From Thermomonospora catenispora (lineage in GTDB: Bacteria > Actinomycetota > Actinomycetes > Streptosporangiales > Streptosporangiaceae), in the NCBI RefSeq assembly GCF_006363815.1, contig NZ_RRYT01000022.1, forward strand, positions 21,579 to 85,578: a DNA stretch of 64,000 nucleotides, given 5' to 3'. Under the pieces are notes generated by a model. That model saw nothing but the letters and a program-made list of their open reading frames with translations. It was not told the origin of the DNA and made no database searches. Positions 1 through 7,845 of this stretch are shown piece after piece. The translations under genes and the position numbers were made by a program. How positions within the stretch are numbered: position 1 is the stretch's first letter; each line of letters begins with the position of its first letter.

Positions 1-518
1 AGCTCCTCCGCCGCTCGCTGCCGACGGTGGCGGACCTGGCCGTGCTGTCCTGGCACCGCGGAGACCCCGTGCGCCTGGACCCCGACGGCATGCGTACCGT
101 GCTGGACGCCGCGCTCCGCGGCTTCGACCTGATCGTCGTCGACCTGGCCCGACAACCCGGCGAGGCCGGCCGTCTCGCCCTGCGCGCCGCGACCCGCGCC
201 TTCCTGGTCGTGCCCGCCGAGCTCCGCGCCGTCGCCGCCGCCGACCAGCTCGCCGCCGATCTGCGCGGCGACGCCGACGACATCCGCCTCCTCATCCGCG
301 AGCCCTCCCCCGAAGGACTGACCCCCGAGGTCATCGCCCGCACCCTCGACCTGCCCCTGGCCGGTGCGTTCCGGGACGACCGCCGCCTTCCCGCCGCCGT
401 CGAACGCGGCGAGTTCCCCCGCCTGAGCCGCCGCGGATCCCTCCCCGCCCTGTGCGACCGCCTCCTTGAGGACCTTCCCGTCCCCCGTCCCGCCCTTTCC
501 CGGAGCGAGGCGGCATGA
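1..518 (+). CDS. ssd: Septum-site/CpaE-like protein (Ssd), C-terminal part
   Basis: The reading frame is open from the left edge (frame 3), so only the last ~171 residues are present and the true start lies outside the window. The visible part has the LPTVADLAVLSWHRGD stretch, a hydrophobic strand followed by VVDLAR where MinD/CpaE-type P-loop ATPases carry their second Asp, and a domain ending in basic and acidic helices. Ssd/CpaE proteins head actinobacterial tad loci (Rv3660c in Mycobacterium), where they are proposed to localise the pilus or affect septation. The stop overlaps the tadA start by four bases (ATGA), indicating translational coupling. The family call rests mainly on synteny with tadA-tadB-tadC; the Walker A region cannot be seen. 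Confidence 0.75.
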   Translation, partial: LLRRSLPTVADLAVLSWHRGDPVRLDPDGMRTVLDAALRGFDLIVVDLARQPGEAGRLALRAATRAFLVVPAELRAVAAADQLAADLRGDADDIRLLIREPSPEGLTPEVIARTLDLPLAGAFRDDRRLPAAVERGEFPRLSRRGSLPALCDRLLEDLPVPRPALSRSEAA

Positions 519-1780
519 GCGCGCATCCGGTCTCCATCGACGGCGTTCGGCGCGCCGCCCCCCGAGGCCGAAGCGGGCGAGGGCGCGGCGGACGCGAGGA
601 GGCGCCGGACGTGAGCCGACCGGGCGACCTCGTCGACGCCGTCCGCGCCCGGCTGGCCGACACCGGCGGAGAGCCGACCGGGGGACGGGTCGCGGCGGCG
701 GTCCGGGCCGAGGACCGGCTGCTCGGCGACCGGGAGGTGCTGACGCTGGCGGACCGGTTACGGGCCGACTTCGCCGGCGCCGGCCCCCTGGAGCCCGTCC
801 TCCGCTCCCCGGAGGTGACCGATGTGCTCGTCAACGGGCCCGACGAGGTCTGGGTGGACGCCGGCGCGGGACTCGTGCGCACCCCGATCCGGTTCCCGGA
901 CGAGACCTCCCTCCGCAGGCTGGCCCGGCGCCTGGCCGCGACGGCCGGCAGGAGACTGGACGACGCCGCCCCGTACGTCGACGCCAGGCTCCCCGGCGGG
1001 ATCCGCCTGCACGCCGTGCTGCCCCCCGTGTCCCCGGGCGGGACCTGTCTCTCCCTGCGGCTGCCGCGCCGCCGGGCGTTCACCCTGGAGGAGCTGGTCG
1101 CCGCCCGGTCCGTCCCCCCGGCGGGTGCGGAGCTGCTGGCGGCCCTGGTGGCGGCGCGCGCGGCCTTCCTGATCACGGGAGGCACCGGGACCGGCAAGAC
1201 CACGCTGCTGAGCGGCCTGCTGTCCCTGGCCGACCCGCGGGAACGCCTGGTCCTGGTGGAGGACGCCGCCGAGCTCCGCCCGGAGCATCCGCACGTGGTG
1301 CGCCTGGAGGCCCGGCCGCCCAACGTGGAGGGCGCCGGCGGGGTCACCCTCCACGATCTCGTCCGTCAGGCCCTGCGGATGCGCCCCGACCGGCTCGTGG
1401 TCGGCGAGGTCCGGGGCGCCGAGGTCGCCGACCTGCTGGCGGCGCTCAACACCGGTCACGACGGCGGCTGCGGCACCCTGCACGCCAACACCGCCGCCGA
1501 CGTGCCCGCCCGCCTGGAGGCGCTGGGCTGCGCCGCCGGCCTGACCCGCGAGGCCGTGCACAGCCAGCTGGCCGCCGCGCTGGACGTGGTCGTCCACCTG
1601 ACCCGGGAGCCGGCGGGAGGACGCCGCCGGGTCGCCGCCGTCTGTGTGCTCCGCCGCGGCCCGGACGGGCTGGTGCACGCCCGGCCCGCGGTGACGTTCA
1701 CCCCCGACGGCCGCCTGATCGCCGAACCGGGGGCCGCCGACCTGGCCGGACGTCTTCAGGGGCTGTGGCGCCCGCCGTGA
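515..1780 (+). CDS. tadA: TadA/CpaF-family secretion ATPase
   Basis: Hexameric AAA-like ATPase that powers assembly of Flp/Tad pili or the related actinobacterial secretion system at the inner membrane face. The 421-residue protein has a basic, low-complexity first ~45 residues, an N-terminal domain (to ~200), then Walker A GGTGTGKTT at 222-230, an acidic Walker B-like LVLVEDAAEL segment, the VVGEVRGAEV motif and the GGCGTLHANT His-box typical of GspE/TadA ATPases. It overlaps the upstream ssd-like gene by ATGA and is followed by TadB and TadC membrane proteins, so the genes probably form one operon. A downstream in-frame start is possible because the first 35 residues look unstructured. Confidence 0.93.
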   Translation: MSAHPVSIDGVRRAAPRGRSGRGRGGREEAPDVSRPGDLVDAVRARLADTGGEPTGGRVAAAVRAEDRLLGDREVLTLADRLRADFAGAGPLEPVLRSPEVTDVLVNGPDEVWVDAGAGLVRTPIRFPDETSLRRLARRLAATAGRRLDDAAPYVDARLPGGIRLHAVLPPVSPGGTCLSLRLPRRRAFTLEELVAARSVPPAGAELLAALVAARAAFLITGGTGTGKTTLLSGLLSLADPRERLVLVEDAAELRPEHPHVVRLEARPPNVEGAGGVTLHDLVRQALRMRPDRLVVGEVRGAEVADLLAALNTGHDGGCGTLHANTAADVPARLEALGCAAGLTREAVHSQLAAALDVVVHLTREPAGGRRRVAAVCVLRRGPDGLVHARPAVTFTPDGRLIAEPGAADLAGRLQGLWRPP

Positions 1781-1922
1781 CGGCCGCCCGGCCCCGCCCG
1801 CACCCGAGGCGGGACCGCACGGTGCCCGACGGACGGAGGGGCGCCGGGCGGTGACGGGACGCACCGCGCCTCGCCGTGCGGAGCCGCTGTGCAGAGCGAA
1901 GGAGAGGAAGAAGGAGAGGAAA

Positions 1923-2660
1923 GTGGTCCAGGTCGCCGTGGCGGCCGGTCTGGCCGGGCTCGCGGTATGGGTGTTCTCCGCCCCCTCCTCGGCGCGGCTG
2001 CGTCTGGAGACCGTGACGGGCGCGCGGCGGATCGTCCCCGGGAGCGGGGCCCTGCGCCGGGCCCGGGACCGGTGGGAGCGGCTGCGTGCGGAAAGGAAGG
2101 ACGAGTCGCTGTGGCGGGCGTCCGTCATCGAGGTGTGCGACGGCATGGCGGCGGAACTGCGCGCCGGACGCGCCCCGCACGCGGCCTTCGCTCATGCGGC
2201 GGCCGTGGTGGACCCCCGGGTCGGCGGCCCCATCATGACCGAGTGGCGGCGCTGTGAGGCCGAAGGGACCGGCACCGGCCTCGACGTCGCCTTGGAGCGG
2301 CTGGCGGACCGCCCCGGCGCCGGCGGGCTGCGGATGCTCGCCGCGTGCTGGCGGATCGGCGCCGACAAGGGCGGCGCGTTCGCCCCCGTGATCGAAGGGC
2401 TGGCCGCCGCGCTCAGGGACGAGGAGGCCCAGCGGCGGGAGATCGCCGCGCATCTGGCCGGACCGCGCGCCACCGCCCGGCTGCTGGCCGTGCTCCCCGT
2501 CCTCGGGGTGGGCATGGCGGCCGCCCTGGGGGCCGACCCGCTGTCCTTCCTGTTCGGCACCCTCCCCGGGCTGGCGTGTCTTGCGGCCGGCGTCGGCCTG
2601 GACCTCGGCGGCCTGTGGTGGACGCGCCGCCTGGCGCGGTCGGCGGAGGCGGGTCGATGA
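1923..2660 (+). CDS. TadB-like type II secretion F-domain membrane protein
   Basis: Inner-membrane platform protein of the Tad pilus. The frame can begin at GTG 1851, but GTG 1923 is preferred because AAGGAG lies at 1911-1916 with six-base spacing and the protein then starts directly with a hydrophobic segment (VVQVAVAAGLAGLAVWVF). This gives 245 residues. The central region has the cytoplasmic helical F domain (EVCDGMAAELRAGRAPHAAF, later ACWRIGADKGGAFAPVIEGL), and the end carries two hydrophobic segments (LLAVLPVLGVGMAAAL and LPGLACLAAGVGLDL). It sits 70-142 bases after tadA and before tadC. Family assignment is secure; the exact start is not. Confidence 0.85.
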   Translation: MVQVAVAAGLAGLAVWVFSAPSSARLRLETVTGARRIVPGSGALRRARDRWERLRAERKDESLWRASVIEVCDGMAAELRAGRAPHAAFAHAAAVVDPRVGGPIMTEWRRCEAEGTGTGLDVALERLADRPGAGGLRMLAACWRIGADKGGAFAPVIEGLAAALRDEEAQRREIAAHLAGPRATARLLAVLPVLGVGMAAALGADPLSFLFGTLPGLACLAAGVGLDLGGLWWTRRLARSAEAGR

Positions 2661-2811
2661 GGCCGGCGCTCCATGCGCTCGCCCGGCCCGGACGGGCGCG
2701 GGCGAGCCGGGGCCGCGGCGCGAGGCGCGACCGGCGCTCCCGCGGGCCCGTCCGGCCGCGGCCGCACGACCGGCACGGGAGAGGAACGAAGGGAAGGAAG
2801 GGCGACGGCGC

Positions 2812-3597
2812 ATGAGCGGCACCGTGTTCATCACCGTGCTCGCCGTGGGGTGCGCGGCGGGTGCGGGGTTCGCGCTCCCGCGGGGCGGATCGGTCGCGGC
2901 ACGCCGGCTGGAGTCCGCGATGCGCGACCGGGGCGGCGCCGTCCGGGCCTTCGCCGCGGACACGGCGCCGGCCTCGCCTGCGGCGCCGCCGCGGCGGGAC
3001 ATCGCCCGGCGGGCGACGCCGCTCGCGGCGGGACTGATCGCATGGCCGGTGTTCGGCGGGCTCGGCGGGCTCTGCGCGGGGATCGCGACGGCCGCGGCGG
3101 TCGCGGTCGTGCTCGGCCGGGCCGAGACCCGCGGGCGGCGGGAACGCGCGAGGAGGCTCGCCGCGGACGTGCCGGTGGCCGCCGACCTGCTCGCCGCCTG
3201 CCTGCGCGGCGGCGTGTCCTGGCCGGAGGCCGCCGAAGCGGTCGCGGAGGCCCTCGGCGGACCGCTCGGCGCGGAGCTTTGCGGAATCACCGCGAAGGTG
3301 CGGCTGGGCGCGGATCCCGCCGAGGCGTGGCTGGCGCTGACCGCGGAACCCTCGCTGGCGTCCCTGGGCCGTGCCGTGGCCAGGGCCGTCGACAGCGGCG
3401 CTCCGCTCGCCCCGGCCCTGACCAAGATCGCCGAGGATCGCAGGAGGCGAGCGCACGCCGAGGCCATGGCACGGGCGCGCGCGGTGGGCGTCTACGCGAT
3501 CGCCCCGCTGGGCCTGTGCTTCCTGCCGGCCTTCGTGCTGCTGGGGATCGTCCCCGCGATCGCCGGGATCGCCCGATCGCTGCTCGTTCCGCTGTGA
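2812..3597 (+). CDS. TadC-like type II secretion F-domain membrane protein
   Basis: Second platform protein of the Tad system, 261 residues from ATG 2812. A longer in-frame extension back to 2581 overlaps tadB and is rejected, because AAGGAAGG lies ten bases before this ATG and the protein then begins with a membrane segment (TVFITVLAVGCAAGAGFAL). The F domain is seen as DVPVAADLLAACLRGGVSWPEAAEAVAEAL and later RAVDSGAPLAPALTKIAED, followed by two C-terminal hydrophobic helices (YAIAPLGLCFLPAFVLLGIVP). The usual actinobacterial order would continue with a DUF4244 peptide; here two unrelated genes intervene. Confidence 0.85.
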   Translation: MSGTVFITVLAVGCAAGAGFALPRGGSVAARRLESAMRDRGGAVRAFAADTAPASPAAPPRRDIARRATPLAAGLIAWPVFGGLGGLCAGIATAAAVAVVLGRAETRGRRERARRLAADVPVAADLLAACLRGGVSWPEAAEAVAEALGGPLGAELCGITAKVRLGADPAEAWLALTAEPSLASLGRAVARAVDSGAPLAPALTKIAEDRRRRAHAEAMARARAVGVYAIAPLGLCFLPAFVLLGIVPAIAGIARSLLVPL

Positions 3598-3742
3598 CCG
3601 CCGCGGCGGCCCCGGTCGTCCCGGCCGCTCGCGGTCCGCCGCGGGGAGATCCTTGTTCGATGGCGGGGCGTCGCGGCCCCGGGTACGGTGACACCGCTCG
3701 CGCAAAGGTCGGGGCACGTGTGCGACCGAGAGGGGACCGTCG

Positions 3743-4114
3743 ATGGCCTGCCGTATCACCGAGCTGGTGCTGGACTGCCGCGACCCGGAGCGGCTCGCCG
3801 AGTTCTGGTGCGAGGTGCTGGGGTTCGTGGTGCTGGCGCGGGATGGGGACGACATCGAGATCGGCCCTCCGGAGGGGTTCGGCGGCCTGCAGCCCACCCT
3901 CGTGCTCAGCCGGACCGATGAGCCCAAGAACGGCAAGCTGCGGCTGCACTTCGACGTCAACAGCACCGACCGCGACCAGGAGGCCGAGCTCGAGCGCCTG
4001 CTCGCCGCGGGGGCGCGCCCGGTCGACGTCGGCCAGACCGGCGAGGAGTCCTGGCACGTCCTCGCCGATCCCGAGGGCAATGAGTTCTGCCTGCTCCGGT
4101 CGCGCGTCTCCTGA
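3743..4114 (+). CDS. VOC-superfamily (glyoxalase-like) protein
   Basis: A 123-residue single-domain vicinal-oxygen-chelate protein. It starts CRITELVLDCRDPERLAEFWCEVLGF, the usual first beta-alpha-beta unit, and ends with HVLADPEGNEFCLLR, the canonical final strand pair with a conserved metal-ligand or substrate Glu. GAGAGGGG precedes the ATG at suitable distance. Members include glyoxalases, dioxygenases and antibiotic-binding proteins; nothing here identifies a substrate. It breaks the tad locus between tadC and the DUF4244 gene, and is probably an independent insertion rather than a pilus component. Confidence 0.85.
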   Translation: MACRITELVLDCRDPERLAEFWCEVLGFVVLARDGDDIEIGPPEGFGGLQPTLVLSRTDEPKNGKLRLHFDVNSTDRDQEAELERLLAAGARPVDVGQTGEESWHVLADPEGNEFCLLRSRVS

Positions 4115-4137
4115 GGGGCCTCCCTCCGGAGAGGACG

Positions 4138-4198
4138 CCGGTCCGGCCCCCGGGGCGTCGGGCCGGCGGCCGTGACGGCCCCCGACGCGCCGGACCGG
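4138..4198. terminator. Long hairpin between convergent genes
   Basis: CCGGTCCGG (4138-4146) pairs with CCGGACCGG (4190-4198), and an inner CGTCGG/CCGACG pairing extends the stem. It lies just after the VOC gene and before the 3' end of the esterase gene on the other strand, so it probably serves as a bidirectional terminator. The remaining bases to 4458 show no gene. There is no T-tract, as is common in actinomycetes. Confidence 0.5.
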
Positions 4199-4458
4199 CT
4201 CGGGCCGGCGGACCCGGGGCGGGGCGCGGAGGTCGACGGGGGCGTCTGCGCCGGGTCGGGACCTCGCCGGGGCGATGCCCGCTCGACGCCGCCGGGTGTT
4301 CCCGGTGCGCCCGCCCCGGCGGGCACGGAGACCGGCCGGGGCGGGCGCACTCGTGGAGGACCCGTCGTCAGGCGTTCAGATGGCGTGGGCCGGAGCAGGA
4401 CCGGCCGCGGGAGGCGTCGACACGGGCCGGACGCGCGTTCCGACGTCGCATCCGGCGT

Positions 4459-5481
4459 TCACAGCCGCCGGGCGCCGATGGACGCCATCAGGCTGGGCCA
4501 GACGGTGTTGACCTCGCGGATCCAGTAGGGCCACGAGTGCCGGCCGTCGCCGTAGATGTGAGCGGTCACCGGGATGTTCAGCTGGCGCAGCCGGTTGAGG
4601 AAGACCCGGTTGCTGTAACCGACGGCGATCTCGCTCAGCAGGCCGATGTCCCACGGGGCCATGTCCGGGTTCTCGAACGGGCCCGGGCGGCCCGTGGTGG
4701 CGCTGGAGATGTACAGCTTGGTGCCGCGCAGCCGTTCGGCGAGCGACGTGGGGTCGTGCGCCCGCCAGTTGGCCCGGTCGAGGACGGGGTCGCCGTAGAC
4801 GGCGTACGGGTCGGAGCCCGACCCCATCATCGTGTACATCAGCATCGCCGGGATCCCCGGGGCGAGCAGCGACAGCGGTCCGCTGAACGAGGCGGCGTGC
4901 CGGAACATCCTCGGGAAACGGGCGGCGTAGGTGATGCATCCCTGGCCGCCGGAGGAGTTCCCCATGCAGGCCCGTGCGCCGCCGGCCCGGAAGTTGCGCT
5001 CCATCAGCTCGCGGACCTCGACCATGTGGAAGGTCTCCCACATGGGGATCCCGCCCCGGCCGCCGTTCCACCAGTCGGTGTAGGAGCCGTTGTCCCCGGC
5101 CGGCATGACCACCATCACGTCGTACTTGGCGGCCAGGCCCTCGATGTCGGTGGAACGGGTCCACGAGGTGTGGTTGTCCCTCCCCCCGTGGAACGCATAA
5201 AGCACCGGCCAGGTCCGTGTCGCGTTCTGCCGCCACGTCTTGGGGACCAGGACCCGCACCTTCTTCTGCGTCCCCAGGGCCTTGGAGTTGACGGTGACGT
5301 CGAACATGGTGCCTTTTTGCAGCCATGTCACTCCGGCCACGGTGGCGCCGTTGGAGGCGCTCTTGTAGGCCGCCGCGTGCGCGGGCTGCACGGCGGCGGT
5401 GACCGCAAGGGGACCGATCAGGGCGGCAGTGGTGATCGCGCCCACTCGACGGGTCAGACGTCGCCACGATCGTGCCGGCAT
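4459..5481 (-). CDS. Secreted Ag85-type alpha/beta hydrolase (esterase family)
   Basis: A 340-residue exported esterase. GGAGGA sits six bases before ATG 5481, so the 56-residue upstream extension is rejected. The start gives a textbook signal peptide: RRLTRR, a hydrophobic core, then AHA/AAYK as the cleavage site (~36-38). The hydrolase domain has an HGG oxyanion region (LYAFHGGRDNHTSW), nucleophile Ser176 in GNSSGG (174-179) and a likely catalytic His in YGDGRHSWPYW near the end. This fold is shared with mycolyltransferases (Ag85/MPT51) and tributyrin-type esterases. The organism need not make mycolic acids, so plain esterase is the safer call. It lies antisense inside the tad locus. Confidence 0.85.
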   Translation of the reverse strand: MPARSWRRLTRRVGAITTAALIGPLAVTAAVQPAHAAAYKSASNGATVAGVTWLQKGTMFDVTVNSKALGTQKKVRVLVPKTWRQNATRTWPVLYAFHGGRDNHTSWTRSTDIEGLAAKYDVMVVMPAGDNGSYTDWWNGGRGGIPMWETFHMVEVRELMERNFRAGGARACMGNSSGGQGCITYAARFPRMFRHAASFSGPLSLLAPGIPAMLMYTMMGSGSDPYAVYGDPVLDRANWRAHDPTSLAERLRGTKLYISSATTGRPGPFENPDMAPWDIGLLSEIAVGYSNRVFLNRLRQLNIPVTAHIYGDGRHSWPYWIREVNTVWPSLMASIGARRL

Positions 5482-6166
5482 GTCATCCTCCGCTGCCGTT
5501 CCCCGGCCTCGTTCGGTTCTCCCGGCGGACGGGCCGCCCGGGAGGACCTCGCACCGCCGTCCGGCTCGCCGGGAACGGGCCCAGAACGCCTGAGGCGCAT
5601 GCGGACGGCGGTTTCGGGGCGTTCCCGGTATCACATTGTTGGGGGGCAACAGTACACCAAATCTAATAGCGGCTCAGTAGGGCTTTTTTGTGACGATTTG
5701 TGACGTTCCGTGAGGCGCGCAGCTCAGCGCCGGTGGGCGTGCGTCGCATGCGATCGCCCGTGGGAGCCGGGCACGGCGCCGGCGTGCGGTCCGGGACGGC
5801 CGAGCCCTGTGAGCCCCGTCTGTGAACGACCCCCGAAGGCTCGTTCTCCCGTCACGGCGGCCGGACGGAGAACGCGGCGCCGGGCGCCCTGACACTGTCC
5901 CCGCCGCCGGACGGCCGCATCGCACCCGCGGCCGTCCGGCGCCGCCCTGCGCCCCTGCCGCCCGCGCATCCGCCGTCGCGCACCCGCCCGGCCGTCCGGG
6001 ACGGCCCGCGGAGCGGGCGGCGCCTTCGATCCGCCTCGCCCCCGCCCTCGCGACGGGGGCCGCGATGAAGGGTTTTCCACAGAACGCCGCCGGCGTTCCC
6101 TCGCCCCGGCGAACGGCACAGGGTGGGTCCCAGGGCCGCTGCGGCCCGCAACGGAGGGAGCCACGC
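5482..6166. other. Divergent intergenic region, 685 bp
   Basis: No convincing gene. An AT-richer patch at about 5630-5710 probably holds promoters for the minus-strand esterase and possibly for the pilin-like gene. It contains the direct repeat TTGTGACG at 5688-5695 and 5698-5705. From about 5713 to 6150 the sequence is GC-rich, and its open frames show no recognisable protein features. GGAGGGAG at 6152-6159 is the ribosome-binding site of the next gene. Confidence 0.5.
5688..5705. promoter_or_regulatory. Direct repeat TTGTGACG x2, 10-bp period
   Basis: Two exact copies of TTGTGACG start ten bases apart, about one helical turn, in the AT-rich patch about 210 bp upstream of the esterase start. 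A regulator binding site is plausible but no regulator can be named. Confidence 0.3.
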
Positions 6167-6361
6167 ATGAAGACGATCGAAGCGATGCTCCGGCGGTGGC
6201 GGCGCGCCACCCGCGACCTGGGCATGTCCACGGCGGAGTACGCGATGGGAACGCTCGCCGCCGTGGCGTTCAGCGGACTGCTGTACAAGGTCGTCACCAG
6301 CGCGGAGGTGCGCGGCCTGCTGATGGGGATCATCCGCGGGGCGCTGCGGATGGGCGGGTGA
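6167..6361 (+). CDS. DUF4244 Flp-pilin-like small protein
   Basis: A 64-residue peptide with a short basic leader (MKTIEAMLRRWRRATRDLGM), then STAEYAMGTLAAVAFSGLLYKVVTS, the G-M/STAEYAxG type processing site and hydrophobic helix seen in actinobacterial Flp pilins. The shortest start (ATG 6167) has GGAGGGAG seven bases upstream; a 115-residue upstream extension has no support. The equivalent Mycobacterium gene is Rv3656c between tadC and the TadE gene. It is presumably the major pilin processed by a prepilin peptidase, but no such peptidase gene is in this window. Confidence 0.88.
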   Translation: MKTIEAMLRRWRRATRDLGMSTAEYAMGTLAAVAFSGLLYKVVTSAEVRGLLMGIIRGALRMGG

Positions 6362-6367
6362 GCGCAG

Positions 6368-6889
6368 ATGCCCGCCTCGCCCGCCCCGCCGGCCGCGCCC
6401 GGTGGTCCGCGGCGGCGACGTTCGCCGGGCGGGAGCGTCCCGCACCGCCGTCGTCCGCGCCGCCGCCCGAGCCGTCGCCCGGTCCGCCGCACCGGACGCC
6501 GACGAGCGGACGGCGGCCTCGTCCGCGCCGGTCCGCCGTCCGGAGAGGCCGGATTCGCCACGGTCGAGGTGTCGGTCGCCCTGCCGGCCCTCGTGCTCGT
6601 CACCGTGGCGGCCATGTGGGGGGTGTCGATCGCATCGGCCCAGCTGTCGTGCACCGACGCGGCCCGGGCCGGAGCCCGCGCCGCAGCCCGGGGCGAGCCG
6701 CTCACGGCCGTCCGCGGCAGGGTGACCGCCGCGGCCCCCGGCGGAGCGACCGTCCAGGTGACCCGCGACGACGCGGTGACCCGGGTGGAGGTCATCGCCG
6801 AAGTCCACGCCCCCGTGCCGACCGGCCTGCCCCCGGTCGTGCTGCGCGCCGAGGCCGTGTCGGCCACCGAACCGGGAGCCGCCTCCTGA
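6368..6889 (+). CDS. TadE-like minor pilin
   Basis: The C-terminal ~115 residues contain the TadE signature: GFATVEVSVALPALVLVTVAAMWGVSIA, with the Glu after the prepilin-like Gly and a single hydrophobic helix, then a small extracytoplasmic domain with one Cys and alternating Val/Thr strands. The first ~58 residues from ATG 6368 are extremely Arg/Pro-rich and may be untranslated; no better ATG/GTG with a ribosome-binding site is obvious, so the start is uncertain. It begins six bases after the DUF4244 stop and matches Rv3655c in position. Confidence 0.8.
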   Translation: MPASPAPPAAPGGPRRRRSPGGSVPHRRRPRRRPSRRPVRRTGRRRADGGLVRAGPPSGEAGFATVEVSVALPALVLVTVAAMWGVSIASAQLSCTDAARAGARAAARGEPLTAVRGRVTAAAPGGATVQVTRDDAVTRVEVIAEVHAPVPTGLPPVVLRAEAVSATEPGAAS

Positions 6890-7188
6890 GACCGGTCCGC
6901 CGCCCGCGCGACCCGGACACGGCTCGGACACGACCCGGGCACGGCCTTGAGCGTCGTCCGCCGGTCCGCGTCACGGCGGACGACCGCCCCCTGCCGCCTC
7001 GCCGGGCGGCAGGCCTTGGACGCGACCCCCGAAACGCGGCCCCGAACGGAGACCCCATGGATGGAACAGCGCACGGAACGCACGCGGCGCCCGCGATCCG
7101 ACCGGACGCCGTCCGCACCGGCGAGCCGTGCGTCGGCGTGCGGATCCGCCGACGACGGGACGACCGGCCGGCCGGGCGAGGACGTCCG

Positions 7189-7605
7189 ATGGCGCCCACG
7201 GACGCGACGAGGACCCTGCGCCGGATGCGGCGCGGGCGGGCGGTGCGGGGGGATCAGGGGGCGGGGACGCTGTGGGTCCTGGCCTTCATGGGGGTGATCT
7301 GGCTGGTCGGGGTGACGTTCATGACGGCCGGAGGGGTGCGGGCGGCGCGGCATCGGGCCCACGGCGCGGCCGACCTGGCGGCGCTGGCGGCCGCCGCGCA
7401 GGCCGTGGAGGGGCCCGGGCCGGCGTGCCGGAGGGCCGCGCGGGTGGCGCGCGGCTGGGGCGTGCGGCTCTCCTCCTGCACGGTGCGCGGCATGGTGGCC
7501 GAAGTCGAGGTGACGACGACGGTTCGTCTGCCCGAGCCGTTCGGATCGTTACGATTCGTCTCCCGGGCGAGGGCTGGTCCGCAGAGTCCGGAGGGCGTAA
7601 GTTAG
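7189..7605 (+). CDS. Rv3654c-like TadE-family secreted helical protein
   Basis: About 138 residues from ATG 7189. It has a basic N-terminus followed by GDQGAGTLWVLAFMGVIWLVGVTFM, a prepilin-type Gly plus hydrophobic helix, then RHRAHGAADLAALAAAAQ, the alanine-rich helix typical of the Rv3654c family (TadG-like pseudopilins), and two Cys (in PACRRAAR and LSSCTVRG) likely forming a disulfide. The frame is open much further upstream, but that part overlaps tadE and has no motif. No ribosome-binding site clearly fixes the start. It closes the pilin cluster, as in Mycobacterium. Confidence 0.75.
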   Translation: MAPTDATRTLRRMRRGRAVRGDQGAGTLWVLAFMGVIWLVGVTFMTAGGVRAARHRAHGAADLAALAAAAQAVEGPGPACRRAARVARGWGVRLSSCTVRGMVAEVEVTTTVRLPEPFGSLRFVSRARAGPQSPEGVS

Positions 7606-7731
7606 ATCACTGCAAAGTCGTTGTACTTCGCGTCAATAGCTGGAATCGGAGATGTGGGGCGAGTGCGGATGCCGGCCGGGTCCGTCCTGATCGGCGACGC
7701 TGACGCCGCCTGTCTGTGATGTTCATTACCT

Positions 7732-7770
7732 GCCGGTACGTTACGCTGCTGTAAGCGCATAGGTACCGGC
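7732..7770 (+). promoter_or_regulatory. Inverted repeat upstream of Fn3 protein gene
   Basis: GCCGGTAC (7732-7739) and GTACCGGC (7763-7770) are perfect complements around a 23-base loop that itself contains TTACGCTGCTGTAAGC. The region 7606-7845 is notably AT-richer than its surroundings and likely contains the promoter for the gene at 7846. The repeat could be an operator or a leader stem-loop. Confidence 0.4.
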
Positions 7771-7845
7771 GCGACCACAGGTCATCACCTCGTCGCCCGG
7801 GACCGCCGCGGCGACAAGGGATCGGCTGTCGAAGGGATTGCCGCC

